Assembly (NCBI RefSeq): GCF_900141885.1
Contig: NZ_FQYY01000002.1
Location: 353,531-417,530 of the forward strand
DNA length: 64,000 nucleotides
Direction: 5' to 3'
DNA from: Mesonia phycicola
GTDB lineage: Bacteria > Bacteroidota > Bacteroidia > Flavobacteriales > Flavobacteriaceae
Shown: positions 18,226-29,000 of the stretch, piece by piece
How the letters are laid out: each line of letters opens with the position of its first letter
Position numbering within the stretch: position 1 is the stretch's first letter
Program-made: the position numbers and the translations under genes
Notes under the pieces: generated by a model
Database searches by the model: none
Seen by the model: only the letters and a program-made list of their open reading frames with translations
What the model was told of the DNA's origin: nothing

Positions 18226-19032
18226 ATGGATTTAGAACAATATATATCATCAGGAGTATTAGAGTTGTATGTCTATGGAGCGCTAACAGAAGAAGAGAGT
18301 ATTAAAGTTAGTACAGAACTTAAAAAGCACCCTGAAATTTTAAAAGAGGTTGAAGAAATTGAAAATGCGTTAACGCAACTTTCTATTGCTGCAGCTCCTT
18401 ACAATCCAGAAACTCTTTTACTAAATATTCAGCAAAGAATAACTAATAGTAATACTTCAAAAGTTATTGAGCATCCTGCAAAAAGTAAAAAAAGTAATCT
18501 TGTACTTTACATAAGTTGGGCAGCATCAATTGCATTGTTAATTGGGTTAATTTCTGTAATTAATCAACGTAACGAATTACGAGAAAATATTAATACCATA
18601 AGTGCTACTAATATTGAATTAGAAGAGCAAATAAATATTGCTAAAAACGATGCTGAAAAAACGAAGCAACTATTAGAAGTTTTTAGAGATAAAGATATAA
18701 TTACCGTACCGCTAGATGGACAACAAGTAGCTCCTGAAGCATATGCTGCTATACATTGGGACTCAAAAACTAATCAAGTTTACGTAGATGCTAAAGAGTT
18801 ACCAACCCCACCAGAAGGTAAAGAGTACCAAGTTTGGTCGTTAACATTAGAGCCACTTACCCCTACAAGTATTGGATTGTTATCTAATTTTTCTGAAGAT
18901 GAGAATAAAATTTTTATTCTAGAAAACCCAAATTCTTCTCAGGCATTTGGTATAACTTTAGAGCCTAAAGGTGGTAGTGAAAGCCCTACAATGGAGCAAT
19001 TATATACCTTAGGTGTTATCACAGCTTCATAA
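18226..19032 (+). CDS. anti-sigma factor, RskA type
   Basis: A 268-residue membrane protein that should hold the preceding ECF sigma factor inactive. The N-terminal cytoplasmic part (about 1-85) resembles the RskA anti-sigma domain. A single membrane helix lies at about 90-108 (NLVLYISWAASIALLIGLI), followed by a coiled-coil-like stretch (about 110-145). The extracytoplasmic domain contains YQVWSL and ends with GSESPTMEQLYTLG, both typical of anti-sigma-K domains. It is co-transcribed with the sigma gene and followed by a terminator. Confidence 0.9.
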   Translation: MDLEQYISSGVLELYVYGALTEEESIKVSTELKKHPEILKEVEEIENALTQLSIAAAPYNPETLLLNIQQRITNSNTSKVIEHPAKSKKSNLVLYISWAASIALLIGLISVINQRNELRENINTISATNIELEEQINIAKNDAEKTKQLLEVFRDKDIITVPLDGQQVAPEAYAAIHWDSKTNQVYVDAKELPTPPEGKEYQVWSLTLEPLTPTSIGLLSNFSEDENKIFILENPNSSQAFGITLEPKGGSESPTMEQLYTLGVITAS

Positions 19033-19054
19033 ACAAATAAAATATTTATAATAC

Positions 19055-19090
19055 AAAAAAGCCTGTTCAAACAAATTGAACAGGCTTTTT
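19055..19090 (+). terminator. intrinsic terminator after sigma/anti-sigma pair
   Basis: 15-bp inverted repeat AAAAAGCCTGTTCAA / TTGAACAGGCTTTTT with a 5-nt loop. Confidence 0.88.
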
Positions 19091-19329
19091 AACAACTAAC
19101 AAAAAACTTGAAAAAACCATTATGAGTTAAGGCTAGAAATAACATAATATTTTCATAGCAATTTTCCTCCTTAAAACTCTCTCTAAAATAATCAGCTTTT
19201 ACCCTGACCTCTACTATATATACGAGAGATTAATCTACTTGGTTTTATATTTTTTAAATTTTAACATTTAAGTAGTTTTTTAGCATCGTTTTTTAAATAA
19301 ATTTACTCCGTATTTTAACTTGATTTTTT

Positions 19330-20526
19330 ATGAATCCTTCAGCTAGTGGTTGGATTAACAAACACTTTTCACATCTTCAACATACTGTTTTAGATAAAAA
19401 ATTTAATAACAAACAATACTATTTAAAACTACAAGAAACTGGTTTTATATATGCACATAGTACCAAAACACTAACTTACACAGATACATCACCTATTAAT
19501 TTTACGTTAGAAGAGCTTACTAAAATTAATTTATTTGATGCTTTAGCATTTGTATATTTTTCAGAAAAAAAAGAAGCTACTAAAAAGCAATTTATTGAAG
19601 ATACAGTAGAGTTTTATCAATTATTAGAAAATGAGTCTATCTGGAAAATTAAACTTTCATTTTTTAAAGCTAAACCAGAAGATACATTAGAAAAAATAAT
19701 ACAACATCGTATTCAAATAAATGAATCTTATATTCAAAAAAACTTTAGTCATTTAATAACCAATGCTCTATTATTTGTAGATGTTTTGGCTTTTAAAGAG
19801 TATTTAACCAAACAAAAACATCCAAAAAATTATTTAATAGAATTAGAAAGTTTAATTACTAACGTGGTGATTTTGGCTTTTCAGAAAAAAACTATAAAAG
19901 ATAAGTATGAAAACCTTGTACTCAAACTTTTAGAGAGTTCTTTACGCTATCATAAAATTCAACCTCAACCTAAAAAATTTGAACAACTAAATTTTAAAAA
20001 TTTCACCAATCATTTTGAAACTAAATATATTTTAGATTTGGCTTCTATCACTATTTATAGTGATGAAGAAATAGAAAAGCAAGAATATGCTTTTATAGAA
20101 AAATTAGGTAACCAGCTTGGTTTTACTACTACTGAGGTAGATAAGAATATTACCAGAATGCTTCAGTTTTTAAACGCTCATAAAAACGAAATCTCTTATT
20201 TTAATTACAGTAATTCTATTCAGCATTTTTATAAAAACACTAACAGAATGGTGCGTGTTTTAATTATGAGGAATAAAAAAAGACTTTTAAAAGAAATTTT
20301 TGAGAGCAAAGAATTGGTGATTTTATTATCTAAATCTACACACAAAGATTTATCTGAAAGTGAAAAGCATAAAGTAAAAGAACAGTTGCTAGATATATGC
20401 AAAACTGTACCATCTTTAGCTATTTTTATTTTACCTGGCGGAAGTGTTTTATTGCCTATTTTAATAAAATTTATACCTCAGCTTCTCCCATCTGCTTTTA
20501 ACGAAAATAGGGTAGAAAAAAACTAA
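19330..20526 (+). CDS. LETM1-related biofilm-associated protein
   Basis: A 398-residue protein whose last 45 residues carry the LETM1-like signature (VPSLAIFILPGG, then LLPSAF). The rest is helical and lysine-rich with no signal peptide and no other recognised domain. Flavobacterial proteins with this tail are annotated as LETM1-related and linked by name to biofilm formation. The C-terminal hydrophobic stretch (about 365-390) could contact the membrane. The gene is monocistronic and convergent with the LytTR regulator gene, overlapping it by 4 bp. Confidence 0.8.
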   Translation: MNPSASGWINKHFSHLQHTVLDKKFNNKQYYLKLQETGFIYAHSTKTLTYTDTSPINFTLEELTKINLFDALAFVYFSEKKEATKKQFIEDTVEFYQLLENESIWKIKLSFFKAKPEDTLEKIIQHRIQINESYIQKNFSHLITNALLFVDVLAFKEYLTKQKHPKNYLIELESLITNVVILAFQKKTIKDKYENLVLKLLESSLRYHKIQPQPKKFEQLNFKNFTNHFETKYILDLASITIYSDEEIEKQEYAFIEKLGNQLGFTTTEVDKNITRMLQFLNAHKNEISYFNYSNSIQHFYKNTNRMVRVLIMRNKKRLLKEIFESKELVILLSKSTHKDLSESEKHKVKEQLLDICKTVPSLAIFILPGGSVLLPILIKFIPQLLPSAFNENRVEKN

Positions 20527-21284
20527 TTAGATAGCCACTCTTTAAAATCTTTTACACGCTCTCTAGCTACAATAATTTCTTGCTCATTAAAGTTATTTAA
20601 TTTTACTTTTAAACGACTGTTGGTGTAACTAATTATATCTTGTATTGCATTAATATTTACAAAAAATTTACGACTTACTCTGTAAAATTTTTCTGGATTT
20701 AGATTGTCTTCTAAATTTTCTAGCGTATTTTCTAACAGGTAATTTCTATTATCTTTTGTATGTAAATAAGTGCCTTTATTTTCGCTATAAAAGCATTCTA
20801 TATCATCTACCGGAAACATTTTTAAATGTTGCCCTATTTTTACTGTAAAGCGCTTTTTATAGGTTTTTGCAACACTCTCTGTGTTTAAAAGCTTTTTAAG
20901 TTCTGAGAGGTTTGTTGTAACTTCTTTGTTATTATTAAATTTAGATTGAAATTTATTAATTGCAGCTTCCAACTCTTCTTCATCTATAGGTTTTAATAAA
21001 TAATCTACGCTATTTAATTTAAAAGCTTTTAAAGCATACTCATCATAAGCGGTGGTAAATATTATTGCGCTTTCTATGTCTATTTCTTCAAAAATTTCAA
21101 AAGAAAGTCCGTCACTTAATTGAATATCTAAAAAAATTAGATCTGGGTGCTTATTTTCTAACAACCATTGTATAGAATCGTTTACAGAATGTAAAAGTTT
21201 TTCTACAGGAATTTCTAATTTTTCGAGCATTCGCTCAAGACGACGAGCAGAAGGCTTTTCATCTTCAATAATAATAGTTCTCAT
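20523..21284 (-). CDS. LytTR family response regulator
   Basis: A 253-residue two-component regulator. The receiver domain (1 to about 120) has acidic residues Asp8 and Glu9 and the phospho-acceptor Asp53 in FLDIQL. The C-terminal LytTR DNA-binding domain (about 150-250) shows FTVKIGQHL, YLHTKDN and FYRVSRKFFVNI. It is the last gene of a three-gene unit with a 2TM protein (10 bp upstream) and a LytS-type sensor kinase, and should be phosphorylated by that kinase. Confidence 0.93.
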   Translation of the reverse strand: MRTIIIEDEKPSARRLERMLEKLEIPVEKLLHSVNDSIQWLLENKHPDLIFLDIQLSDGLSFEIFEEIDIESAIIFTTAYDEYALKAFKLNSVDYLLKPIDEEELEAAINKFQSKFNNNKEVTTNLSELKKLLNTESVAKTYKKRFTVKIGQHLKMFPVDDIECFYSENKGTYLHTKDNRNYLLENTLENLEDNLNPEKFYRVSRKFFVNINAIQDIISYTNSRLKVKLNNFNEQEIIVARERVKDFKEWLSN

Positions 21285-21294
21285 AATTTTTAGG

Positions 21295-21600
21295 TTACTC
21301 CCAACGTTGTTGCTTATTCTCTTCTTCTTCTAAAAATTGCTTTAGTTTCTTTTCTTCCCACTCTTTACTAAACCCCGGGTTTATTCTAAATGCGTGTGCA
21401 GCATTAAATAACAGACCAATACCCCAACCAACTACAGACCATAACATCCAAGGGTAAACATCGAACCCATTTCTAAAATTTATATATGCCAAAATACCAT
21501 TTATGACAATAAAAACGAATAAGTGAATGTAAAAATCTTTGAGGTCTTTTACTCTTTTTTTTGCCTCGAAGTAGCGCTTTTCTTTATTAGACATTTCCAT
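21295..21600 (-). CDS. 2TM domain-containing protein
   Basis: A 101-residue protein with two membrane helices (about 25-43 and 50-68) in the 2TM pattern, with GWGIGL in the second helix. A charged N-terminal segment and a C-terminal segment containing FSKEWEEKKLKQFLEEE flank them. It lies between the sensor kinase and the response regulator genes and is homologous to the C-terminal extension of that kinase, so it may modulate or dimerise with it. Its biochemical role is unknown. Confidence 0.85.
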   Translation of the reverse strand: MEMSNKEKRYFEAKKRVKDLKDFYIHLFVFIVINGILAYINFRNGFDVYPWMLWSVVGWGIGLLFNAAHAFRINPGFSKEWEEKKLKQFLEEEENKQQRWE

Positions 21601-21618
21601 TTTAATTATTTTTTCAGG

Positions 21619-22974
21619 TTAGTAATTATCTTCATCCATAAATTGCTTTATCTTTCTCTGCTCCCAATCTTTAGAGAAAAAAGGGTTTTTATCGAAAGCA
21701 TCCATATACTGAAATATTAACCCTATACCCCAACCTGCAGCAGCGAACAAAAACCAAGGCAAACCAAAGCCTGTAGTAAACCAGTTTACAAAAGCTAGAA
21801 ACGGAATAATAATCATATAAGAGGTTAAGCTTGCATAAAACTCTTTTTGCTTTTTTACCATTTCTCTAGCACGGTCTAGTTTTTCAAAATCTTTCATAGT
21901 TGTGTTCATAGTAGTATTCATTTTTAATTGTTTTATAGAGGTTAATTGTTTAGTTAATATGGGTAATTTTACTTGAAATGTATTTTTATCTTTTTCTATA
22001 ATTACTTTTCTAGCCGTTAGTAAATCATAACGTTGTTGTATGTTTAGTAAACCATAACCAGAGCTTTTGCCTATTACACTTTTAGTTTGTAAATTATTTT
22101 TCACTACTAAAAATCCGTTTTCTTCTACTATAGAAATGTGTAGAGGTTTTTCTTCTGATACTATATTGTGTTTTACTGAGTTTTCTAACAATAACTGTAA
22201 GGAAAGCGGTATAATTTTACCTTCTGTATTTTCTAGTTTTTCAGGAAAAGTATATACAATACTATTTTCAAACCTCATCTCTAGCAAACCTATGTAGCGT
22301 TTTGCAAATGCTAACTCGTCTTCAATACCTACTAGTTCTTTATTTTTTTGCTCTAACACATAACGATATACTTTAGATAAGGAAGTAGTAAAATTTTGTG
22401 CCTGGTCTGGATTTTCTTCAATTAAAGAAGTAAGTACATTTAAGCTGTTAAATAGAAAATGTGGATCTAACTGATTTTTAAGAGCATCAAATTTAGCAGA
22501 AGCAGTACCAGCAATTAGCTTTTGCTCTGTTACCTTACTTTCTTGTATTGCTTTATAAAAGTAGAATGCGTGTAAAAACAAACCTACAATTAAAGAGAGT
22601 AAAAAAGGAAATAAATACTTTTCTGGCGTTTCATTTTCTAAAAAACCTGTAATAGTTCTATTTTGCTCTATAACTACTAAATGTAAAAATCTACACACTC
22701 CAAAAGCAATTAAAGTAACAATTGAAGAGCCTATTACACCTACTACAAATCGTTTTTTACTTTCTGTATGCCAGTTATATTTTTTCTCTAATCTTATAAA
22801 ATATACTACATTAAAAACAGTAATTACAAAGCTGTAAGAAAATTGAATAAGTACCTTTTTCCAATCTAAAAAAGTATTAAAATCAAATCCGTTAAAAAGA
22901 AACTCTATAAGTAAGATTAGAAAAGTAATTCCTAAAGAGATTCTCAATAATATTTTTAATCGTTTTATGCTCAT
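21619..22974 (-). CDS. LytS-type sensor histidine kinase fused to a 2TM domain
   Basis: A 451-residue membrane kinase. Four membrane helices lie within residues 8-140. A His_kinase domain follows, with phospho-acceptor His172 in DPHFLFNSL and an ATPase region with LLLENSVKHN and SSGYGLLNIQQR. From about residue 360 the frame continues without a stop into a complete 2TM domain (helices about 384-400 and 407-423, GWGIGL, FSKDWEQRKIKQFM). A short repeated MNTT motif marks the junction. The frame is open throughout, so this reads as a true fusion, perhaps derived from two adjacent genes. It is the first gene of the kinase/2TM/LytTR unit. Confidence 0.88.
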   Translation of the reverse strand: MSIKRLKILLRISLGITFLILLIEFLFNGFDFNTFLDWKKVLIQFSYSFVITVFNVVYFIRLEKKYNWHTESKKRFVVGVIGSSIVTLIAFGVCRFLHLVVIEQNRTITGFLENETPEKYLFPFLLSLIVGLFLHAFYFYKAIQESKVTEQKLIAGTASAKFDALKNQLDPHFLFNSLNVLTSLIEENPDQAQNFTTSLSKVYRYVLEQKNKELVGIEDELAFAKRYIGLLEMRFENSIVYTFPEKLENTEGKIIPLSLQLLLENSVKHNIVSEEKPLHISIVEENGFLVVKNNLQTKSVIGKSSGYGLLNIQQRYDLLTARKVIIEKDKNTFQVKLPILTKQLTSIKQLKMNTTMNTTMKDFEKLDRAREMVKKQKEFYASLTSYMIIIPFLAFVNWFTTGFGLPWFLFAAAGWGIGLIFQYMDAFDKNPFFSKDWEQRKIKQFMDEDNY

Positions 22975-23270
22975 TTGTTCTTTAATTGTAAAGCAAATAT
23001 CTACTAAAAGTCCTTTGTAAAAAAAAAGAGATGACTCAGTTGTAAAATTTGAGGTATGAAATGTAAAATTAAAAGTGAATCCATCTTTTTTAATATTAAT
23101 AAGATAGAAAGCTATTAGATTTTAATTAAAATTTATTGTTTTATAAATGTAACCTAAACTTTAATTCGGTAAAAAAACCTGTGAAATGTAAATTTTAGTT
23201 AACCTTAATTTTAAGCACTTTCAATAATGAGCCAGTAATTTTACGCCAAATTAAAAACAACTCATTACTT
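22975..23270. other. divergent intergenic region, 296 bp
   Basis: This lies between the sensor-kinase unit (minus) and the T9SS protein gene (plus). I see no RNA gene or ORF worth calling. On the plus strand, 23236-23243 (TAATTTTA) is one base from the -7 consensus but has no matching -33 element. At about 23198-23214 there are two TTAA-type hexamers 11 bp apart. Confidence 0.4.
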
Positions 23271-25970
23271 ATGAAAAAAATTTACTTAAGTGCATTATTA
23301 GCTCTTATTTCTTGTGTTTCTTTTGCGCAAGAAGCATTAATTACAGGTTATGTAGACTCGCCTTGTAGTGGTGCAAATGGTCGTGCTGTAGAAATTTATG
23401 TAAACGGTACCATAGATTTTACAGGTTGGAATTTAGTTAGACAAGCAAATGGCGGGGGTTATACCACAAATGTAGATCTTAGCTCTTTTGGTTCTATTAC
23501 AGATAGTTTTGTATACATAACTAACGATCAAGCAATTTTTCAGGCTGAATTTGGAACACAAAGTAACATCATAGAAAATAGTACAATTTCTTCTAACGGA
23601 GATGATGCTTTTCAAATAATAGATGCTAACTCTACTGTTATAGACCGTTTTGGAGAAGACGGTGTAGATGGTACAGGTACTGCTTGGGAACATTTAGATA
23701 CTTACTATCTAAGAAATAATGGAGAAACCGCTAACGGTGGAAATTTTGATGCTACTAACTGGACTTTTGGTGCTCTTAACGCATTAGACAATCAAGGTTT
23801 ATGTAATACAGCTGCACAACTTAATACATTAGTTGCTTTAGGTAGTTTTGTTGCTGCAGCACCACTACCAGAAATTTATTTTGACGAAGAGTATGTTAGT
23901 GTAAATGAAAACGGAGGAAGCGTTACGCTTACTGTAGAAATATCTGAATTACCAACTACAGATGCTACTGTAGATGTTACTATTTTAACTGCAGAAAGTA
24001 CTGCTGTTTCGGGACAAAATTATACTTACACAGGAGAAACTTTAACTTTTACTACTACAGGAAGTACTTCTCAAACCATTACCATTACTATACCAGATAA
24101 TAGTGATGTAGAACCAGATACTATGTTAGCATTAGAATTAAGTAATGCAACCAATGCTACCTTAGATAGTGATATAGTAAGTGTAGTATATATATTAGAT
24201 GATGAAATGCATGCTCCTACAGCTACACAAAACTTAGGTATTACTTTTGGTGCAAGTTATGCTATTGGAGGAAGCAATCCTGGTTCTGAGATTGTAGCTC
24301 ACGACCCTAATACACAAAGATTATTTGTAATGAATAGCGGAAATGCTTCTGTAGAAATTTTAGATTTTAGCAACCCATTAAATATTTCTGCAATCTCTAC
24401 CATAGATTTATCTACTTACGGTGACTCTAGTACTAGTGTAGCTCATTATAATGGTTTAGTTGCTGCTACTGCAGTACCAGATCTTGTAGGGCAAGACGGG
24501 AAGGTTGTATTTATGGATACAGATGGAGTTATTATTTCTAGTGTAGATGTAGGCTCTTTACCAGATATGATTACCTTCTCTCCAGATGGTACTATGTTAT
24601 TAGTAGCAAACGAAGGTCAGCCAAACAATGATTACTCTGTAGACCCTGAAGGTACTATATCTGTTATAGATCTTACTGGTGGAGCTGCTAGCTTAACTCA
24701 AGCTGATGTAACTACTTTAAATTTTAATGCTTTTGATACGCAGTTAGCACAATTAGAAGCAGATGGTATTAGAATATTTGGACCTAACGCAAGTGTATCT
24801 CAAGATTTAGAACCAGAATATATAGCTGTTTCTGACGATAGCCAAACTGCTTGGGTTACTTTACAAGAGAACAATGCCATTGCAGTGGTAGATTTAGTAA
24901 ACTTACAAATTACAGATATTTGGTCTTTAGGTTACAAAGACCATAGCTTAGCAGAAAATGCTTTAGATGCTTCTAACGATCAAGATTTTATCTTTATGGC
25001 AAATTGGCCAATTAAAGGTATGTATATGCCAGATGCTATTGCAAGTTACACTGTAAATGGTACAACTTATTACGTTACCGCTAACGAAGGTGATGCTAGA
25101 GAATACGATACTTTTGAAGAAGAAGTAGATTTAGAAGATCTTTTATTAGATGCTAGTGTTTTCCCTAACCAAGAATACTTACAATTAGACGGAAATTTAG
25201 GGAAACTTACTTTTACAGATACTCACGGAGATATAGATAATGATGGTGAGTATGAAGAACTATACGTTTACGGTGGTAGATCTTTTAGTATTTACGATGC
25301 TTCTACAGGAACTCAAGTTTATGACAGTGGTTCTGATTTTGAAAGAATTATTGAAGAAGATCCTGTTTACAATGCAATTTTTAATGCCACAGACGATGAG
25401 AATGAATTGAAAAACCGTAGCGACAACAAAGGTCCAGAGCCAGAAGCGGTAATTGTTCAAGAAATTGATGGTGTTTACTACGCTTTTATAGCTTTAGAAA
25501 GAGTTGGTGGTTTTATGGTGTACAATATTACTAATCCAGTTGCTCCAGTATTTGAAGGTTATTATAACAACAGAAGTGTAACTCCAGGAGAAGATGATAT
25601 TGCAAACTTAGGAGATTTAGCGCCAGAAAGTATTGTATATGTTGCTCCAGAAGATAACTCTGAAGCTAAAGGTTTAATTGTAATTGCTAATGAAGTTAGT
25701 GCTACCATTAGCGTATATACATTAAACAACGATGTTCTTTCTACAAGCAACTATGAATCAGAAAAAAATAGTTTTGTAATTTATCCTAACCCTGCAAAAT
25801 CTGAAAGAGTTTTCTTTAACCAACCAACAGATTACGTTCTTTTTGATATGCAAGGAAGAAAAGTAAAAGCTGCTAACCAAGCAACTTACATAAACGTAGC
25901 TAACTTAACAACCGGAACTTATTTAGTAAAAAACACTAATGGTCAGGTACAAAAGTTAGTAATTAACTAA
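23271..25970 (+). CDS. T9SS-secreted choice-of-anchor I protein with lamin-tail and Calx-beta domains
   Basis: An 899-residue secreted protein. It has a signal peptide (1 to about 19), a lamin-tail-like domain (about 20-165) and a Calx-beta domain (about 200-305, VSVNENGGSVTLTVE). A large beta-propeller-like choice-of-anchor I region follows (about 330-815; motifs NSGNASVEILDF, VANEGQPN and TANEGDAREYD). The last 70 residues form a type A type IX sorting domain (FVIYPNPA, then TGTYLVK and KLVIN). It should cross the outer membrane through T9SS and be anchored or released. The choice-of-anchor I region is related to some alkaline phosphatase-like proteins, but no activity can be claimed here. 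Confidence 0.88.
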   Translation: MKKIYLSALLALISCVSFAQEALITGYVDSPCSGANGRAVEIYVNGTIDFTGWNLVRQANGGGYTTNVDLSSFGSITDSFVYITNDQAIFQAEFGTQSNIIENSTISSNGDDAFQIIDANSTVIDRFGEDGVDGTGTAWEHLDTYYLRNNGETANGGNFDATNWTFGALNALDNQGLCNTAAQLNTLVALGSFVAAAPLPEIYFDEEYVSVNENGGSVTLTVEISELPTTDATVDVTILTAESTAVSGQNYTYTGETLTFTTTGSTSQTITITIPDNSDVEPDTMLALELSNATNATLDSDIVSVVYILDDEMHAPTATQNLGITFGASYAIGGSNPGSEIVAHDPNTQRLFVMNSGNASVEILDFSNPLNISAISTIDLSTYGDSSTSVAHYNGLVAATAVPDLVGQDGKVVFMDTDGVIISSVDVGSLPDMITFSPDGTMLLVANEGQPNNDYSVDPEGTISVIDLTGGAASLTQADVTTLNFNAFDTQLAQLEADGIRIFGPNASVSQDLEPEYIAVSDDSQTAWVTLQENNAIAVVDLVNLQITDIWSLGYKDHSLAENALDASNDQDFIFMANWPIKGMYMPDAIASYTVNGTTYYVTANEGDAREYDTFEEEVDLEDLLLDASVFPNQEYLQLDGNLGKLTFTDTHGDIDNDGEYEELYVYGGRSFSIYDASTGTQVYDSGSDFERIIEEDPVYNAIFNATDDENELKNRSDNKGPEPEAVIVQEIDGVYYAFIALERVGGFMVYNITNPVAPVFEGYYNNRSVTPGEDDIANLGDLAPESIVYVAPEDNSEAKGLIVIANEVSATISVYTLNNDVLSTSNYESEKNSFVIYPNPAKSERVFFNQPTDYVLFDMQGRKVKAANQATYINVANLTTGTYLVKNTNGQVQKLVIN

Positions 25971-26001
25971 ACCAACTAACCAGTAAAACTTAGTTAACCA
26001 C

Positions 26002-26033
26002 AAAAAAGGGAGCCATTTGGCTCCCTTTTTATT
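26002..26033. terminator. bidirectional terminator between convergent genes
   Basis: 13-bp inverted repeat AAAAAGGGAGCCA / TGGCTCCCTTTTT with a 2-nt loop, between the T9SS protein and the phosphoesterase-barrel genes. Confidence 0.88.
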
Positions 26034-26052
26034 TTCTTCGTATTTAATGTTA

Positions 26053-29000
26053 TTAAAATTTAAATCCAAAACCAAAGCTAAATCTCATACCATCTTCTCC
26101 TGCAAATAGATTAAATGTTCCGTTAACTGCCTCTGCACTATTAACCCAAAGACCCCCTCCAAAATCATTATGCCATTGTTTACTATCTTCTCCATCTAAC
26201 CATACACGACCTACATCTGCTCCACCAAAAATTCCGAATTCAAAAGGCAAGAATGTAGTTTTAACTTCACCTAAAGTATAACGTATATCTGCAGAAGTTG
26301 CTAAAGAAGACTCTCCCATAAAACGTTCGTTTCTATAACCTCTTAACCCTGTAGCTCCGCCAAGATTTGCTGCTTGGTAAAATTCAAAATCGTCTCCAAT
26401 ATTTATTTGAGAGTTTACTTCTGTACGCAATACCCATTTTCTATTTCTAGTTATCGAATTAAAAAATTCTATAGAAGGCTTAATATAGCCATAGATATTC
26501 TGGGTGTCTTTTGTATTCATTTTTCCACCTACACTTAGCTGAAATTTCATTCCGTTAGTAGGGTTTAGCACATCGTCATAACTCTCATAACGGTAAGTTG
26601 CATCTAAGCCTGCAAAATATTTTCTTTCAAAAACATTTGCATTATTAGCAAAATATTGATCTATAAAACGTCCAGAAGTTTGGTCTACTTCTACAGATTC
26701 AAAAGAAGCTTTATAACCAAAATAACTACCAAAAGGGCTTTCTCTAACTAAGCCAATACTAGCACCTACTTTACTTATTTTTGTTCGGTTAAAATCAAAA
26801 TCTTCGTCATTATCTCTATTTGGGTTTCTTGTGCTGTTACCGTAACCAAAAAAGTTTTGGGCAAAATTAGGACTAGTAAACCAAGCCCCTACTCCCAAAC
26901 TATAATTACCTACAATTCTAGCAAATCTTGCATCGTAGTAAAAATCAAAACCATTAGTGGCAAAATAATAACCTGCTCTAAATTTATGCTGAGAGCTAAA
27001 TGGGTCTCTTTTAAAACCATAATGAGTATAGACATCTTGTAGTCCTATTTTTACTCCATCATCTGGGTTATAACCTATACCAGGTAAAATAACGTTACTA
27101 CTAAATATCTTTTTATCTTTATTAAAGAAGTTTTGCTCGTAGTTATCTGAAAGTCTAATTTTTGCATCTTGTGCATCGGTAAATGTATTAGGTTTAGACT
27201 TATGCTCATAAATTTTTAATTTCTTAGAATTGTCTACTTTATAAATATCATTATTTTGTCCTCCTATTAATTTTATAGGTATGTTTTTACTTTTTGAATT
27301 ACCTACTACTGTAAACGTATCATCATCATCTAAACCATAAATCCAAATTTCTTTGGTGTCTTTTTTATCGTAAGTTTTTTTACTGAATAAAGATTTTCTT
27401 TTCCCTCCCTTATTTCTAAAAATTTCAATTTTAGTTTTACCGTTTTCTAGCCTGGTTACATCTATAAAATCATCTTTATCTGTAGCAGTTACAATAGCTA
27501 ATTTTGCTAAATAATTATAATACCTCTCTGCAATATCTACGATATTTTCTTTTCTAGCCTTCAAAAAAGTTTTAATATCTTGAGTAGACTCATCTTTTCT
27601 TACCTCTTCAGGCAAATCATTAAAAGCCTCTTCTATTACCTCATCGGTAATATGATCTTGTAAGTATTTAGCCTCTGCAATCCAAGTTTCTCTACCTTTA
27701 TTTTGTATTAAAGAACGATCTAAACCTGCCGCAGCGGTATTAAACCAAGCAACATCATCTATATCGTCACCATACTCACCAAATTGCTTAGCAAAGCCTG
27801 CCAAACCTTTTAAAGTACCAAAAAAAGCGCCATCAAAATTAGAAAATGCCTGATCTCTATCTCTTGGTATAGGTCTAAAAATATGTTTACCATCTTCTGT
27901 TTCAAACTCTGCCCAACGCCATTGGTCTTTATGTCTATCCCAATCACCAATAAGCATATCAAAAATTCTTGCTCGTATATAAGCAACTTCATCTAAGCTA
28001 TATTTTTCATCTCTTCTTAGACGCTCAAACATACCTTCGGTACTTTCTATATCGTGGTTAGGGCTTCCAAAAAATTCTGCTTCTTTCCAATCACCTTCTG
28101 GTCGCTCTACAATCATATAAATATCATCACCGTAAGCTTCGTTGTATTTACCTAGTGCTTTTTGTTGAGGTAAATAGATTACTTTAGGATTTGTATGAAA
28201 AATTTCTGCTGCATCACTAAGTTTAGGAATAGCCATAAATGCAAACGGATGCGATGCGGTATAAAAATCTTCTATAGCGTCTTCTGCCAACGTATTTTGA
28301 AACTTTTGCTCTACCGATTGGTCTTTAAAAGCTACGGTTTGTAAAAATTGTACAGCACTCTTTTTTAATGCTCTTATGTTGTAATCTCTACCTAAACTAT
28401 CTTTCACTCTAATAGATCTAGTTTGGTGACCACCACCCTCTCTTACTACTGTTAAACCTCCGTAAAGGGTGTCTAATAAAGCTACTTTTGTTTTTATTTT
28501 TTTTCCGTATAATTTTCTATAATGGTCTCCCCATAAACTTTCATATACTTCACTTTTATCAGTATCTTCTTCATTATAAATAGAAACTTCTATTTCTTTT
28601 GAAAATGAATTAGGATCTGGTAAATTATCTAAATTAGGAGCTGTTTCTTTTTGAAATACCTCTGTTTGAAATAATAATTTTGGAAGTCCATTTTCAGAAC
28701 CATAAAATCTTACCCAAGTAGATTTATCTTTAAAAACATCATAAACAGCAAAACCTTGATCTGGATAAGCAAATACACCATCATTTCTTAAACTTGCGTA
28801 AGATCTTTTAGAGCCCGCTCCAGAAATAATTTGATGTAACCCGTCGTGAATTACATATTGCATATTATGCTCGTGACCAGATATATATGTTACTCTTTCA
28901 TAATTTTTAGAAATAGTTTCTAACCTATCTCTAAAAGATTTGTAGCGTTCATTTTGGGCGTCTTGTATAGATACACCACCAGTAGTTCTAATAAGCATTG

